Positions 52,780 to 63,347 of a stretch of 64,000 nt of DNA are shown here, one piece after another. The notes under the pieces are model-generated. The model saw only the letters and a program-made list of their open reading frames with translations. It did not search any database and was not told the origin of the DNA. Origin of the DNA: Melanocharis versteri (lineage: Eukaryota > Chordata > Aves > Passeriformes > Melanocharitidae); NCBI GenBank assembly GCA_013397845.1, contig VZTG01002329.1, forward strand, positions 248,001-312,000, given 5' to 3'. A program made the translations under genes and the position numbers. Within the stretch, counting starts at the first letter, position 1; each line of letters opens with the position of its first letter.

Positions 52780-53011
52780 GTTAAAAGGAGCAACTTTTTA
52801 TTATTATCCTCAAAGAAAAGCTCTTCTACCTGGAATGTTTCTAGGCTCTAAATAGGGAATGATTAGATCCATGCAGATCATCAGCATGGATGGTGAAGAT
52901 GCATTTGAAGTAACACCTCTGCAGATTTCAGACCATTATTCTGAGACTCTGGCAGTGGGCTTGAGCAGTTCACATTGCAGACTCCTCCTGACAGAAGGGC
53001 TGGAAGGGCAG
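52780..53011 (-). other. PHEX: PHEX 3' UTR (predicted extent)
   Basis: This is the sequence between the TAG and a point shortly after the first AATAAA on the minus strand. The extent is an inference: no transcript was available, and a longer 3' UTR that uses a more distal signal is possible. Confidence 0.4.
52797..52802 (-). terminator. Candidate polyadenylation signal AATAAA
   Basis: This is the first AATAAA on the minus strand after the PHEX stop codon, about 210 nt downstream. It is followed within 60 nt by a GT-rich stretch (gttgcactgctgttgatgg on the minus strand), as expected of a downstream element. Confidence 0.4.
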
Positions 53012-53114
53012 CTACCACAGCCGGCAGGACTCTGCCCCGCGGTTCATCGTCGTGTTCGCTGCGCAGTTGAAAGCTTTACGGAACTCCTCAAAGTTGCTCA
53101 TGGCTCCAATAACT
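53012..53114 (-). CDS. PHEX: PHEX exon 22: C-terminus and stop
   Basis: The last coding segment finishes Arg716 and reads VIGAMSNFEEFRKAFNC, then AANTTMNRGAESCRLW and TAG. The SNFEEFxKAFNC and CRLW ends are the hallmark C-terminus of M13 enzymes: the penultimate Cys pairs with an N-terminal cysteine of the ectodomain and the terminal Trp is conserved. NTT is an N-glycosylation sequon, at the place of NST in human. The acceptor is tttgcag. The encoded protein ends at the same residue as human PHEX (749). Confidence 0.96.
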
Positions 53115-56100
53115 CTGCAAAGAGAAAAGTGATGGACATGCAGGTTGCCTTCTGTCAAACACTACAGGTCTGCAAGTGTTTCAGTGTTTTCACTTCAGGC
53201 TGAATTTTCAGGTTTTCATGTAATTTTTCCACAAATAAACCAAAAAGGTTCAGGAGAAGGGCTCCCAGTTAAAGTTAATATGAAGAAAATAGTGTTTTGT
53301 TTCATGCTTTGAGAAACATCTTGCTTTGCTAGAAACTCGATGAAAAACAAATGCATTTTGTGATACTGTGTCCTTTAGAACAATTTTCTAACATGACCCT
53401 TGGCAGCAGAGGTGGGAGATCAGCAGTAGCTGTGCACGGTGGAACCCTTCTTCCAGCCCTGCCAGACAGCTGCAGTGCAGCAGGCAGGAGGATGTAAGCA
53501 CACACTGGGGTTGCGCTGGCAGCGATTTCTTGTGGCTCCAAATTCTCCTAACAATACGCTCTGGCCACCCACGCACACACCCACACACACAGACACACAC
53601 ACCCCCTCGATCTCTGGACTTTGCAGCCTCAGGGGGCAATTAGAGCTTCTTGTCTGGCAGCTCAGCCTTGCACCTGTGAGCATCTCAGCTCCTCTGATAT
53701 TTTGGTAATATATTTTCTGAGCCTTCTGCCCTGACCAGCTCCCAAGCCCTCTTGCTTCTACCACAGGTGGCGTGATACTGAAAGAGCAGCACACCCCTGC
53801 CTGGCACCAGCTGCACAATGTGCCTGCATTCCAGACTGGCACCTTCAGGCACAGGGGAAGAGCTTGGTCTTTGCATGCAGTCATCCTTGGCTCCTGCTTT
53901 CATGTCTGCATTATTTGATGCAGTCAGAAACTATTATTTTACCTTTGCTAGATTGCAATTGTGTTGTTTGCTGCTTTTTCCTATGCTTTTAATCATCCTG
54001 GGATTTACTAACCTGAAACTCGCAATGATATTAAAGAGTTTCCTGAGTTAAAAGCAGAAAAATATCTGCTGTGATATTAATTGTATACCTTTCCTTTGTC
54101 ATGCAGTGAGGAGGCATTTTTCTGTATTGCAGACAATCAGCTTCTCAGTGTAGCTCAGCATGGTAGAAAATATTCTTATTACATTGATTAGACTTTCTGT
54201 GAGTGAGAAAATTTGCAGTCATCTGGCACAAAAATGTCTAAAGGTCAGTTTTATAGGGAAGATTACCAAATGAGGTTAGGCTTCAAATAAGATATACAGC
54301 TTTACTGTAAAAAAAAATTGCAGATATATATTCAGGGACTGGAACAGCAAGAGCTGGTCATGCAGAACCGCTGCTGATGTTGGTGGGAGTTCTGCCTGCC
54401 ATGCCAGGGATTTCAATCTCAAATTGGCATCCAAAAATAGCAAAGACGCATGCTAATACTGAAAATCTGCCAATTAAAAAGAAATAAACCCAGAATTTAT
54501 CCAGTGAAAAATCTTTATGTGTGCATGCACACCACTTTTCTACCCACCCATGGTTTGATATTTCCACACATTAACTGAAATCAGAGTGGGCTGTCTGGAT
54601 TTCATCCCATTGAATTATAGCAGAGACACCTTTCCCTGAGCAGGTCACCCTGGCCTCCTTTGGTAATCAACAGAAAGATGTACTTGCAGAGTCTAAGTAA
54701 TTTAAATTTATTACCTGATAAAAGATTATTTCTATATATATATTGACTTCTAAAATGCCATTTCCTTTTTGACTGTGAAGAGAACCTGGTGTGAGTAGTT
54801 CAGATGCACACACCTGTGCTCGAGATACATGTTGTTCATTTCTATAATTTTTATTGTTACATTTTATAATTACTTTTAAAAGGGCTGTTTGAGCTTTTTG
54901 GACAGAAAGAGCTGTCAGTGTTGGAGCTAGCTGTATTGCAGTTATGCTTATAATAGTCTTGGGACATAAATGAAACCAAGTTGGAAGAAATAGATAAGAT
55001 AATTTGTTAGCCCAGCTGACACGATTTGCCAAAGGAGACAGACACCACTGCTTTTCTTCAGTTCTGAAATGGAAGCCAGTTCTCAGCATCTCACACAAAA
55101 ACTAAGAAAATGTTTTGTCTATATTTTCTAGATCTCAAATTGATCTAAACTTCTCTGAAACTTTCTTTCATAGCCTGATGCCTTCAGGCGTTTTCCTAAT
55201 AAATACTCTACCCCTAGAGTTCCATGTATATTTTGAGATTTGCACCATCTTACGGGAGTGTAGCTATGTAACGATTCAGAATATAAATATAACTATAGGT
55301 AAATAAACCTGGGGACTTTAAAAGACAACAGATGGTTATTTTACCAAAATCTTAACAAGGGTAGGAATTATGAAAAGAATATCTCTGTAGGCTGAAAGTC
55401 AGCCTGACGCTCCTGTCCTCATTCTCATTATGTACTTTCAACGTTAAAAGGCACACAGATTTGCATACTGCACTACTTTTACCCTCACCAGCTGGTATAA
55501 CACTCTTTTAGTCAACAAAAAGTGGTAGGATTCTCTAGAAGGCAAATAATCCATGGTTTTATATGAATCAGCTTGTGGAATTAACATCCTTTGTCCAATT
55601 AAAGAGGTAATGTAGTACTTGACCAAGGGCAAACACAGGATTCTTAGTTAAGCAGATGCAACCAACATGAATCCCAACTTGTTCTTGGTCACAAAAACTC
55701 TGTGAAGAAGCAGAGAAATAAACTCTGGCTTCCTAATTCCTACGTAGCCTCGAAAACCTCCCCCCTTCCCACGGCAGGGAGTTCGTGCGTGTCTGTGGCT
55801 AGGGGAGCCTGTGGGAGGCCTTCTGGCAAGGACAGGCTCCCTCTGCTATGGCTGGACTGTCACAGCTCCTTCAAGCAAAGTGTCACTTGGAGGCCAGCGG
55901 GAGAGTTTGGTCTTGAGCTGAACTTACAGGGCACGTTTTACTTTGCACTATCAATGTAATTCAAGGTAGAGACTTAGGAGCTTTTAATGAACTCAGACAG
56001 ATTAAATCAAGGACCCTCCTTATATACACTGTTTTCTAAACTAGAATTGCTTAGAGAAAGAAAGTGATAAATGAGGCATTTTAGGTACTTAGGCCATGAT

Positions 56101-56359
56101 TACAGGACATCACAGGGATCAGAGTGTGTTCTGGTTCAAATGTTTTTGAAGGTAGATGCAAGCTCCTCAATTTTACAGAAGAGCATTTGTAATAGTGAAA
56201 GATAAGCTAATAAAACCAGTTCAATTTCCATCTAAACCAAGAGCACAGTCCAATTTTGTGTTTGCTCTTAAGCCCCTCTTAAAATGCTGTATTTCTGCAC
56301 TTCTGTTCTGCAGTGATTGATTCTGTATGTACACCGAGGAAATACCTTATTTACACTAC
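53115..56359 (-). other. PHEX intron 21
   Basis: The largest complete intron in the window (3,245 bp). It contains a GC-rich patch (53.4-53.9 kb) with a CA-rich microsatellite and overlapping spurious open frames. The remainder is ordinary AT-rich sequence. Confidence 0.85.
53571..53602 (+). repeat. Imperfect (CA)n microsatellite
   Basis: About 32 bases of CA dinucleotides with scattered interruptions, in PHEX intron 21. The reading frames that cross it (VCVCV type) are artefacts of the repeat. Confidence 0.85.
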
Positions 56360-56436
56360 CTGAACTGAGGAGGGCTGTGAGCTCCAGTATATATTTGCTC
56401 CCTCGCAGATTCTGGTCTAAAGGAGTTGCATCTTAC
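56360..56436 (-). CDS. PHEX: PHEX exon 21: substrate-site His710
   Basis: This 77-bp exon covers codons 691 to the second base of 716: VRCNSFRPESAREQIYTG, then AHSPPQF and two bases of Arg716. Cys693 is a conserved disulfide cysteine. The His of AHSPPQF matches the NEP histidine (711) that stabilises the transition state. The acceptor is tattag and the donor is gtagtg, which is weaker than the other donors here. A 181-codon open frame on the opposite strand crosses this exon and is a shadow. Confidence 0.95.
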
Positions 56437-58138
56437 CTAATAAAATTTAAAAAAAACAGAAACAGGCACATTATCTTGGATGACTTTGTATGTAAAGCAA
56501 AATGTAATGTCACTGTTCTTAAGATCCCTATTACTTACAGAATACATAAAATGGAAAGACACCATAAATTCCTACTTTGTTTCACCTTCGCCAATCTGCA
56601 CTTTTCTCTTGGTATAGTCTCTTGTTTTTCAAATCCTCTAATGGATCCAGTGTCCACCCACTGTTTTTCTCTACACACTCTTTCCCATCATCTAATCACA
56701 GTCACTTTACTACTTCTTTTTTTGAAGTTCTCTATAATGGTAGCTTGTCTTTCAGCTTGTGCTGCAGCATCTCACACCATAGTAATTACCAAACATACTT
56801 CTTGGTCTCAGAACTATGTAATGTGTATAAAAGGTACACATAATGATGCTTATCATCTCTAGAATTGCAGCTATATCACCTGACATATTTATTCCATGTT
56901 GGAATGTCAGTTTCTTTTGAAATTACACATTTCCCACATTTCCATCAGTAGTCCCCAGTTCCCTGTTCCTGATAAGATACTTAACCCAATCATAACTGAC
57001 CACAAAACAGGGTAGATAGAATATTTGCACAACTGAATAATCCCTCTTAGGCTGTATCCACTGCATGAAAAATCTCCTTTAAACTGCCCCTACCTTACCC
57101 TACCTCTACATTAGATGTTCCTATCAACAAAATCCTTTAAGCCAGATTGCCCATAGGATTTCAGTGGACTTCAGTGCAATTTTGTCTGGCTGAACACAGC
57201 TCTGACATTTCAAATAAGTCCATTGAGTGTCTTGAGCTTTGTGGAAACAGGCTGAGCTCGAGGGTACCTTGCATCCACTGCTCTCACTGTGCATGTGCCT
57301 TCCCTGTGAGGGACACCAGACATATGATTCCTGCAGTGGTCCTGTAGGACCCCCAGATATTCCCTATAGCTTTAAAATTTTCTTGGAGAAAAACTGACAC
57401 GAGGCGAAACTTAATTCAGCAAGAACAATCAAAATGGAATATTTTCTTTGTTCAATGTTGTCAAACTGAAGCAGCTATAGGCCCATAGACTGCTACACTG
57501 ACTCACAGCAGAGAAATTATTTTCATCCAGGACTGGTTGCACTGGGTCCTGGTTTTTTCTGTTTGGGACAATTCATTCCTTCAACTGGTGGCAAAGTTTT
57601 ATAACCTGACTTTTACTTCTCAGGTAGGGAGTTTGTCCCAGTTTGTTTGACCAAATAAATAATTTCTGATCCTCTCCCTTGCCCTATGTTTTTCTAAAAA
57701 ACTCACATCCCTTATCAAAGTTTTGTTACAGCATATTTAGCGTACAGATGGGAAAAAATAAACTAAGACTTTCTTCACTGCTGCTTAGTTTCCTTGAGCA
57801 ATGTACACAGTTACAAGTGGTGTTAGTTAAAACTGAAGGAGGCTGAGGAGTCAGTACGTGCAGAAAGACCCTTTTGGTGCAGGGAAATAGAAAGAAGAAA
57901 GAAAGTTGCTGTGACAACACTGTGCAAACCAAGAATAATTTCAGCAGTTCTGGCACCATGGTAGTTGAGGACAAAGAGGGAAAGAGAAAGAAATAATAAT
58001 CGTGGGTGAAGTCTCCACTTATACTTTCAAAATCTGTGTTTGGGTGATGCAGATTGTTGAATCCAAGCAGGCTCATCTCTGCACTGCACATTGTTCAGGT
58101 TAACAGATGGGGATTTGAAACACATTTGTACTACTCAC
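56437..58138 (-). other. PHEX intron 20
   Basis: An intron of 1,702 bp. No repeats or additional coding exons were recognised. Confidence 0.85.
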
Positions 58139-58243
58139 ATGGGCATAACTCAGAAAGAAAAGCTGGTTATGTGTGAACTCAAGGCCTGGCAATAAAGGCT
58201 CTTCTTCTCCTCCCCTCTTTTCTGTAATCCATTTCCTGTATGC
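58139..58243 (-). CDS. PHEX: PHEX exon 20
   Basis: This 105-bp, phase-0 exon covers codons 656-690: AYRKWITEKRGGEEEP, then LLPGLEFTHNQLFFLSYAH. The LLPG...NQLFFLSYA core is typical of M13 peptidases (NEP has LLPG...QLFFLNFA). The stretch just before LLPG is the least conserved part of the whole region against human, with an acidic EEE run. The acceptor is ttatcag and the donor is gtgagt. Length and phase equal human exon 20. Confidence 0.95.
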
Positions 58244-58354
58244 CTGATAAGAAAGAGATACTAAGTGCCTTTCAGCAACATGAAGATAACCACAGCTCTT
58301 TTTTTCTCTTCTTTTTTAATAACACGATGTTTCAGATATTTTTCATCTACTTAC
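58244..58354 (-). other. PHEX intron 19 (111 bp)
   Basis: A very short intron with a GTAAGT donor and an acceptor of the type ctctttcttatcag. It is close to the lower size limit for vertebrate introns, while the other complete introns here are 1.7-3.2 kb. Confidence 0.9.
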
Positions 58355-58420
58355 CCTGAAAGCTTCTCGCAAACCTCCATTATCTGCAATGTTTTCTGCC
58401 AAAGTTCTCTTCCCTTTCAC
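58355..58420 (-). CDS. PHEX: PHEX exon 19: third zinc ligand (ENIADNGG)
   Basis: This 66-bp, phase-0 exon covers codons 634-655: VKGKRTLAENIADNGG, then LREAFR. Glu642 in ENIAD is the third zinc ligand and Asp646 orients the zinc-binding histidine, as known for the M13 family. Most M13 members, including human PHEX, have Gly immediately before this Glu (LGEN). Here the codon is GCA, giving Ala641. The acceptor is tgccaag and the donor is gtaagt. Only 111 bp of intron separate this exon from exon 20. Confidence 0.96.
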
Positions 58421-61409
58421 CTTGGCAGAATGAAAGAACATCAGTCATTTGACCCATTTCTGAACTTCCTACTCAATCAACTTCAAAAAGAGGGGAAAAG
58501 TAAAACAAGGCAAGAACAACCTCAGTCAATTTCAACCAACTTTGGTTAAGAAAACTGGATTTCCATGTGAAAACTGCCAGTAAACAATTTTCTGTGATTA
58601 GTTATCCTGGCTCTGGTCACAGACCTCTGTAGTACAAAATATAGTGGATAGAATGCACTTAAGAATCCAGTCCCTGATCTTTGAGCTGAGTGTCAGTAAT
58701 TTTCCCCTGAGGACTGTTTATATCTGGTGACATGTGAGATCCAGTAGCCTCTTTCTTAAACTCTTATCTAAAAGGTTATATTTATTTCTCTACATGACTA
58801 TTAATATGCTACTGGGATGCTAAAATAACTTCTAAGTCATAACATAAATAAGCGTAATTAAAAATAACTGTCAGAGACAGAATCAAAACTGGTAGTATAT
58901 TCAGTGCTCTAAAAACATCTGCAAAGGAGATTCCTGTTGCTTCTCCTGGGTATTGATTCCAAGAGCAGGAGCAATAGCAACAAGAATGTATTGCAGGAAA
59001 CTGCACTATTATAAACTTTGTGAGGAAACAGGTCTCCTGGCAGCACCAAGTGCAATATCATTACAAAGAAATCCCAATTGCTGCTGGAGTAGCACTATCT
59101 CTACTCACCCAGCCTACTAAGGTCCTTGTGTTACCAACGGTATTTGTAATTAAGCAGTTTTATCCTCTCCTGTGCCTTGACTAAGCAAGATAATTGAGCA
59201 CAGTTTTGAGCAGGGCTCTGGAGGTCAATGCTGGCTGCAGCCACCAGCTCTCCCGTGCCACAGGGATCAGTAGAGTGGGGTTGGCATCAGGACTCAGTTT
59301 CAGGATGGCAGAAGAGGGGGCAATAGAGAAGAAGAGGTAAAAAGGCCAAGGGAATGGCCAGGTACTTATGCACAGCAGCACATTCAGTGCAGATGAGCAC
59401 CCAGATGGGACTCAGGACATCTTACTCGGTGCCTTGGGTACAATGCTACCGGAAAAATGGGAGCCACAGAGCAGAGTGCAGCCCTTTCCTGCCAGCTCTC
59501 CCCTGCCTGCAGGAGGCTGGAGATGGAGGTGAGAGAGGAGCTTTTAGGACAAAGGTGCTGGTACACCAGGGAAATGGCACACACACCGGCTGCCTTTTCC
59601 CCTGGCCTTCCTACTCACACATTTCCTTGCAGTGGCCTTGTGAAGGAGACTGACTTAGAGCATAGGAGGAGAGTAACTTAACAATGGCACAGGGCCACAG
59701 GTCATCTAAAAAGTGGAAGAATTCTTTCTGCTTATCTCAGGCAGCTCTGGATCAGGTATTTGAGACTACTCCGCACAGACGGTTTGTGGCAGGGCTCAGG
59801 GACCACGATAAGCCCTCTATTTGATGAGATGGCTTTATGTGATTATTGCACTCTGAAGCTATTTCTATATCCACTTTTTCTTTCATTAGGCTTCTTTTCT
59901 GGAGACATTTTTATTGTATACCAGATGAGAAAGAAGAAGAATAAATAGGCTTCTTGATCCATGAAAAATATTCATACAATGGTAAAAAACCTGCAGAATA
60001 TTGATGTAGATGACAGGCCAAAATGGTAATAAAAAAAAGGTCTTTGCTTGCATAGCTCTTCTTACAAAAGCTATAAAATATGGCAGAAAATTGGAAAATT
60101 CTTCTGTCATCTAAAAAGTGCTTTTGGTTATCCTGTGGAAATAGAAGGAATGGGATGACAAGGCTGTGGGTAACAGGATCTCTCTAGTAAGCCCATCCAT
60201 GGACTTCAAAGGCAGTATCTACACTGGAGAGGAAATTCAGACCTACCTCATCTCAAGAGACAGTGCAAAAGATAACGGGGATGGCCATGCCAATGGCAGA
60301 GGCATGGGAAGGGCTCAGCCTCATCCTTAGGGTAGGTTTTAATGAACTTTGAGTGGCATTTTTGTAATGACAGGTTTTTTCCTACAAATATTCAGGAATG
60401 AGCCTGAGAATTTTTAATTGTAAATTAGCTTATTATGAAGTATTTCAAGTCTGAGTTGCTGGTCTTCAGACTGGACCACAATATGGCTTTGTTATCTCTG
60501 AGACCAGCACAAACAAGCCTGGGAAAAGTGCTAGAATTTTTGATAAGCATTCCATGTAACCTTGCTATTTTTAAAAGGCAAAGATGTACTAGTATTTCTA
60601 AAATGTAGGTAGAGGTGATAGAATTGACTGGGGACTGGAGTGTGTGTTTTATCCTGAAAACTAAGGTTACAATCGTGTCCCAGACAACATTACTGGAATT
60701 TCAGCTATTCATTTCTGAAGTTCTGGGATTTATCCTGTTTATCCTCATTTTGGACATACATATGAATGTACACACATTCAGGGAAGCCCATACCTCGGAC
60801 AGACAATGAAACAGAAACCATTCCCCTGCATTTTCTTTCTCAATCCTTTTCTAGGAGCTACTGCTGTCATATTCCCTTGATTAAACATACAAATGAGGTC
60901 TGTGTGCACACATGGAAGAAATAGCAAGAGTTGAATCTGAAATAAAGTAGGGCTTATGCATCCATCTTATAGCTGCAATAAATAACAGGCAGAATTGTTA
61001 AAGGAATCTATAAAACATGCCATTATATTCTTTCTGAAAGAGTGACAGCTCAGTTTTCATTACAGACCTCATCTTCAGAAGACATTTAACATGCTCACAA
61101 TAATTAGACCAGCCCTGCTGAGTGGCTTCATCTTCTTCCCCCAATTCCAAAATGATGTGATGGAGAGAAATGGTTTAACCCTGTCACCAGAGTGTGGATA
61201 GTGGTATTTGACTGGACTAATCAAACCTGGCAGACAATTTTTAACACAATTATTCACCTCAAAAAATCATTTGTTGTGAGAAATGAAGTTGGTAGCCTAA
61301 TATCCCAATGAGTTGGGATTTATAAAAAGAGAACTTAAAAAAACCCCAAGAACACAACAACCCAAACTCCTCATGTACCACTGTTTTCAGTCACTGGTGG
61401 TTTACATAC
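58421..61409 (-). other. PHEX intron 18
   Basis: An intron of 2,989 bp between exons 18 and 19. It includes a GC-richer patch around 59.2-59.65 kb with overlapping open frames on both strands that I do not recognise. Nothing else stands out. Confidence 0.85.
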
Positions 61410-61540
61410 ATGTAAGCCAGCTTGCTTCCAGTAGTAATTGTTGTATTGATTAATCATGCATTTTGTTTTCTCTTTAAATCTTTCTTCAGAGGCAGTGGTC
61501 CACCAAGGGTCTAAATTTCCATTTTTGTCATACTTCCGAC
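61410..61540 (-). CDS. PHEX: PHEX exon 18
   Basis: This 131-bp exon completes Gly590 and runs to codon 633. It reads RKYDKNGNLDPWW, then SEERFKEKTKCMINQY and NNYYWKQAGLH. The M13 family shows the same RxYDxxGNLxxWW stretch just after the zinc helix, and Cys617 is one of the conserved disulfide cysteines. The donor is gtatgt. The acceptor is a strong pyrimidine run ending gag, so the base at -3 is G, which is the least favoured one. About seven of 43 residues differ from human, all conservative or at surface-like positions. No stop or frameshift is present. Confidence 0.96.
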
Positions 61541-63279
61541 CTCAAAAAGAAAAGAAAGAAAATAAATGTTTTTGCAGGAGAAAACTTTTGCCAGTTTAGG
61601 AATCTATCACCTTCACAGAAATGAGGTGAATGTTCTCATTTAAGTGTGTATATAAAACAGATAGGATCAGTGAGCAAAATCTTGACCCCACTCAAATCAG
61701 CAGTGAAAAGCTGGCATTCTATTTATTGTCATAATTTCCATTTGCAGAAAAAGATAGTAATGACTAATGAGTTCTATAGTACATTTTATAATTACGAAGT
61801 GTAAGAGGCATTTAGCTTTCTTGCAAGTATAATTGTATTTTTCATCCTCAGACCGTATGTCTTTGATTCTGAAAGCGTGATGATAGCTAATTTATTATTA
61901 ATTCTACCCTTGCACAGGAAACCAATCCATTTCATGCAAACTTCTGAAGTTTCCATTTTTTATTTTGGAGCAAAACCAGAACATTTAAACCCTGCTCATG
62001 GAAACAGGGAGAATACATACATCCCATTGCCCAGGGTGATGGTTACAGCAGTGGCTCATGGAAGTTTCAGCCTCAGGTCCCTGCTCCCTACCATTCATAG
62101 GAGAGTATTTAATCTCCATCAGGACTCCAGTCAGTCAGACACAGGACATGTTTGGACTTTTCTGAGAGCATGTTTATCTGCCCATGTGGATGCAACCTTG
62201 CTCTGTGATTTGATTCTTCTTTGCGACTGCAGGAGAGAGAGGTCAGGAGCAACACAGACATAATACCAAATACTGAAGGTGTTTTATTTCATCTTTTTAT
62301 TTCTTTTTTTTTCCTCTGTGTATTGTCTTGTTCAAGATGACAAATTCCCTAGAGATGTATTTATTTCTATGTTTGGAAGGTAGGAGCCTGGCAAGAATGA
62401 GAGGTCTGCTTAGGGAATCCAACCTTAGGTTCCTTTCTGACTGGCAGGAGACAAGGTGGACATTAGGTGCTCACCTACACAAAAATGTCTCCATTCTGGA
62501 GTGATTGCTGACACCAAATGCTGTACAGCAGTGCCAACAGGACACCAGGATACAAGGTTTTCTTCTTTTTTTCTTTTTTTTTTTTCTTAAAGGTATTCAA
62601 TATTACACAACATAAGCAAACTCAAAATTATTCCCTGGAGGAGGAGGTTCAAGTTTCTCTCTCCCTGCACCTCCCCCCTTCCTCCCCTCACTTTCTCTCA
62701 GGAGTCCAATTTTTAAAAGCACTTTACTGGGACAGCCAAACCTAGATAGTGGTAATGCCCCACTCCACCCAGTTTGTCAGGACAATTGGATTGACATTTT
62801 CTGACCATTCTTCTTTTCCCCCTCTCTCTCTTTTGAATTTAAATGTAATATTTTTCAACAGCTTTCCTGTACCACTTTCATTCCAGTATTGTATTTTAAA
62901 ACTTTTGTAATTATCTTTTGAAAAATGTCAAACCTGAAATTAAAAGTTTTCTTGGAAGTAATTTTTATCAATCAGAAATTATCTCCTTGCCCTTCTCACT
63001 CCCCCCACCAGGACTTCCAGAATCTGTTGCTGATTAGTTTTCATTCAAGACAAACAGAAAGAATCAAACTTGTGGCATTTCTTACCAAATAAAATCCAAT
63101 ACAGGCAAGCAAGATTTCATGTAAATAAATCTAATAAATACAAGTTTATAATTTTTTACACAACTCATCTGCATTAAAAAAACCCAAAATAATAAAAATG
63201 CTACAGCATTTACAAGTCAGCTTCCTAATCTGTCAACTCTGTAAGCAAAAAAGTTATCAACATGCAGTCAATTACTCAC
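61541..63279 (-). other. PHEX intron 17
   Basis: An intron of 1,739 bp. It holds a long plus-strand pyrimidine tract at 62,558-62,588. No repeat element or further exon was recognised. Confidence 0.85.
62558..62588 (+). repeat. T-rich pyrimidine tract
   Basis: About 31 bases of T with a few C, inside PHEX intron 17. On the sense (minus) strand it is an A-rich purine tract. Simple low-complexity sequence. Confidence 0.8.
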
Positions 63280-63347
63280 CATTGCTATCAAATCCATGAG
63301 TAAACTCGTGGCCAACAATCACTCCTATGGCACCATAACTTAATGAC
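63280..63347 (-). CDS. PHEX: PHEX exon 17: HEFTH zinc-binding site
   Basis: This 68-bp exon begins with the third base of codon 567 and ends with the first base of codon 590. It reads SLSYGAIGVIVG, then HEFTHGFDSN. HEFTH is the HExxH motif: His580 and His584 bind the catalytic zinc and Glu581 is the general base. The acceptor is ...tgttacag and the donor is gtgagt, both on the minus strand. The only difference I see from human is Ser for Asn at 588. The length equals that of human exon 17, and the split Gly590 codon is completed correctly by the next exon. Confidence 0.96.

Noticed and set aside
53420..53884. 154-codon open frame on minus in PHEX intron 21
   Set aside because: It crosses a CA microsatellite, and none of the PHEX exons corresponds to it. 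No splice evidence.
56317..56862. 181-codon open frame on plus
   Set aside because: It runs antisense over PHEX exon 21 and its introns. Its translation has no recognisable domain and the minus strand is the true coding strand.
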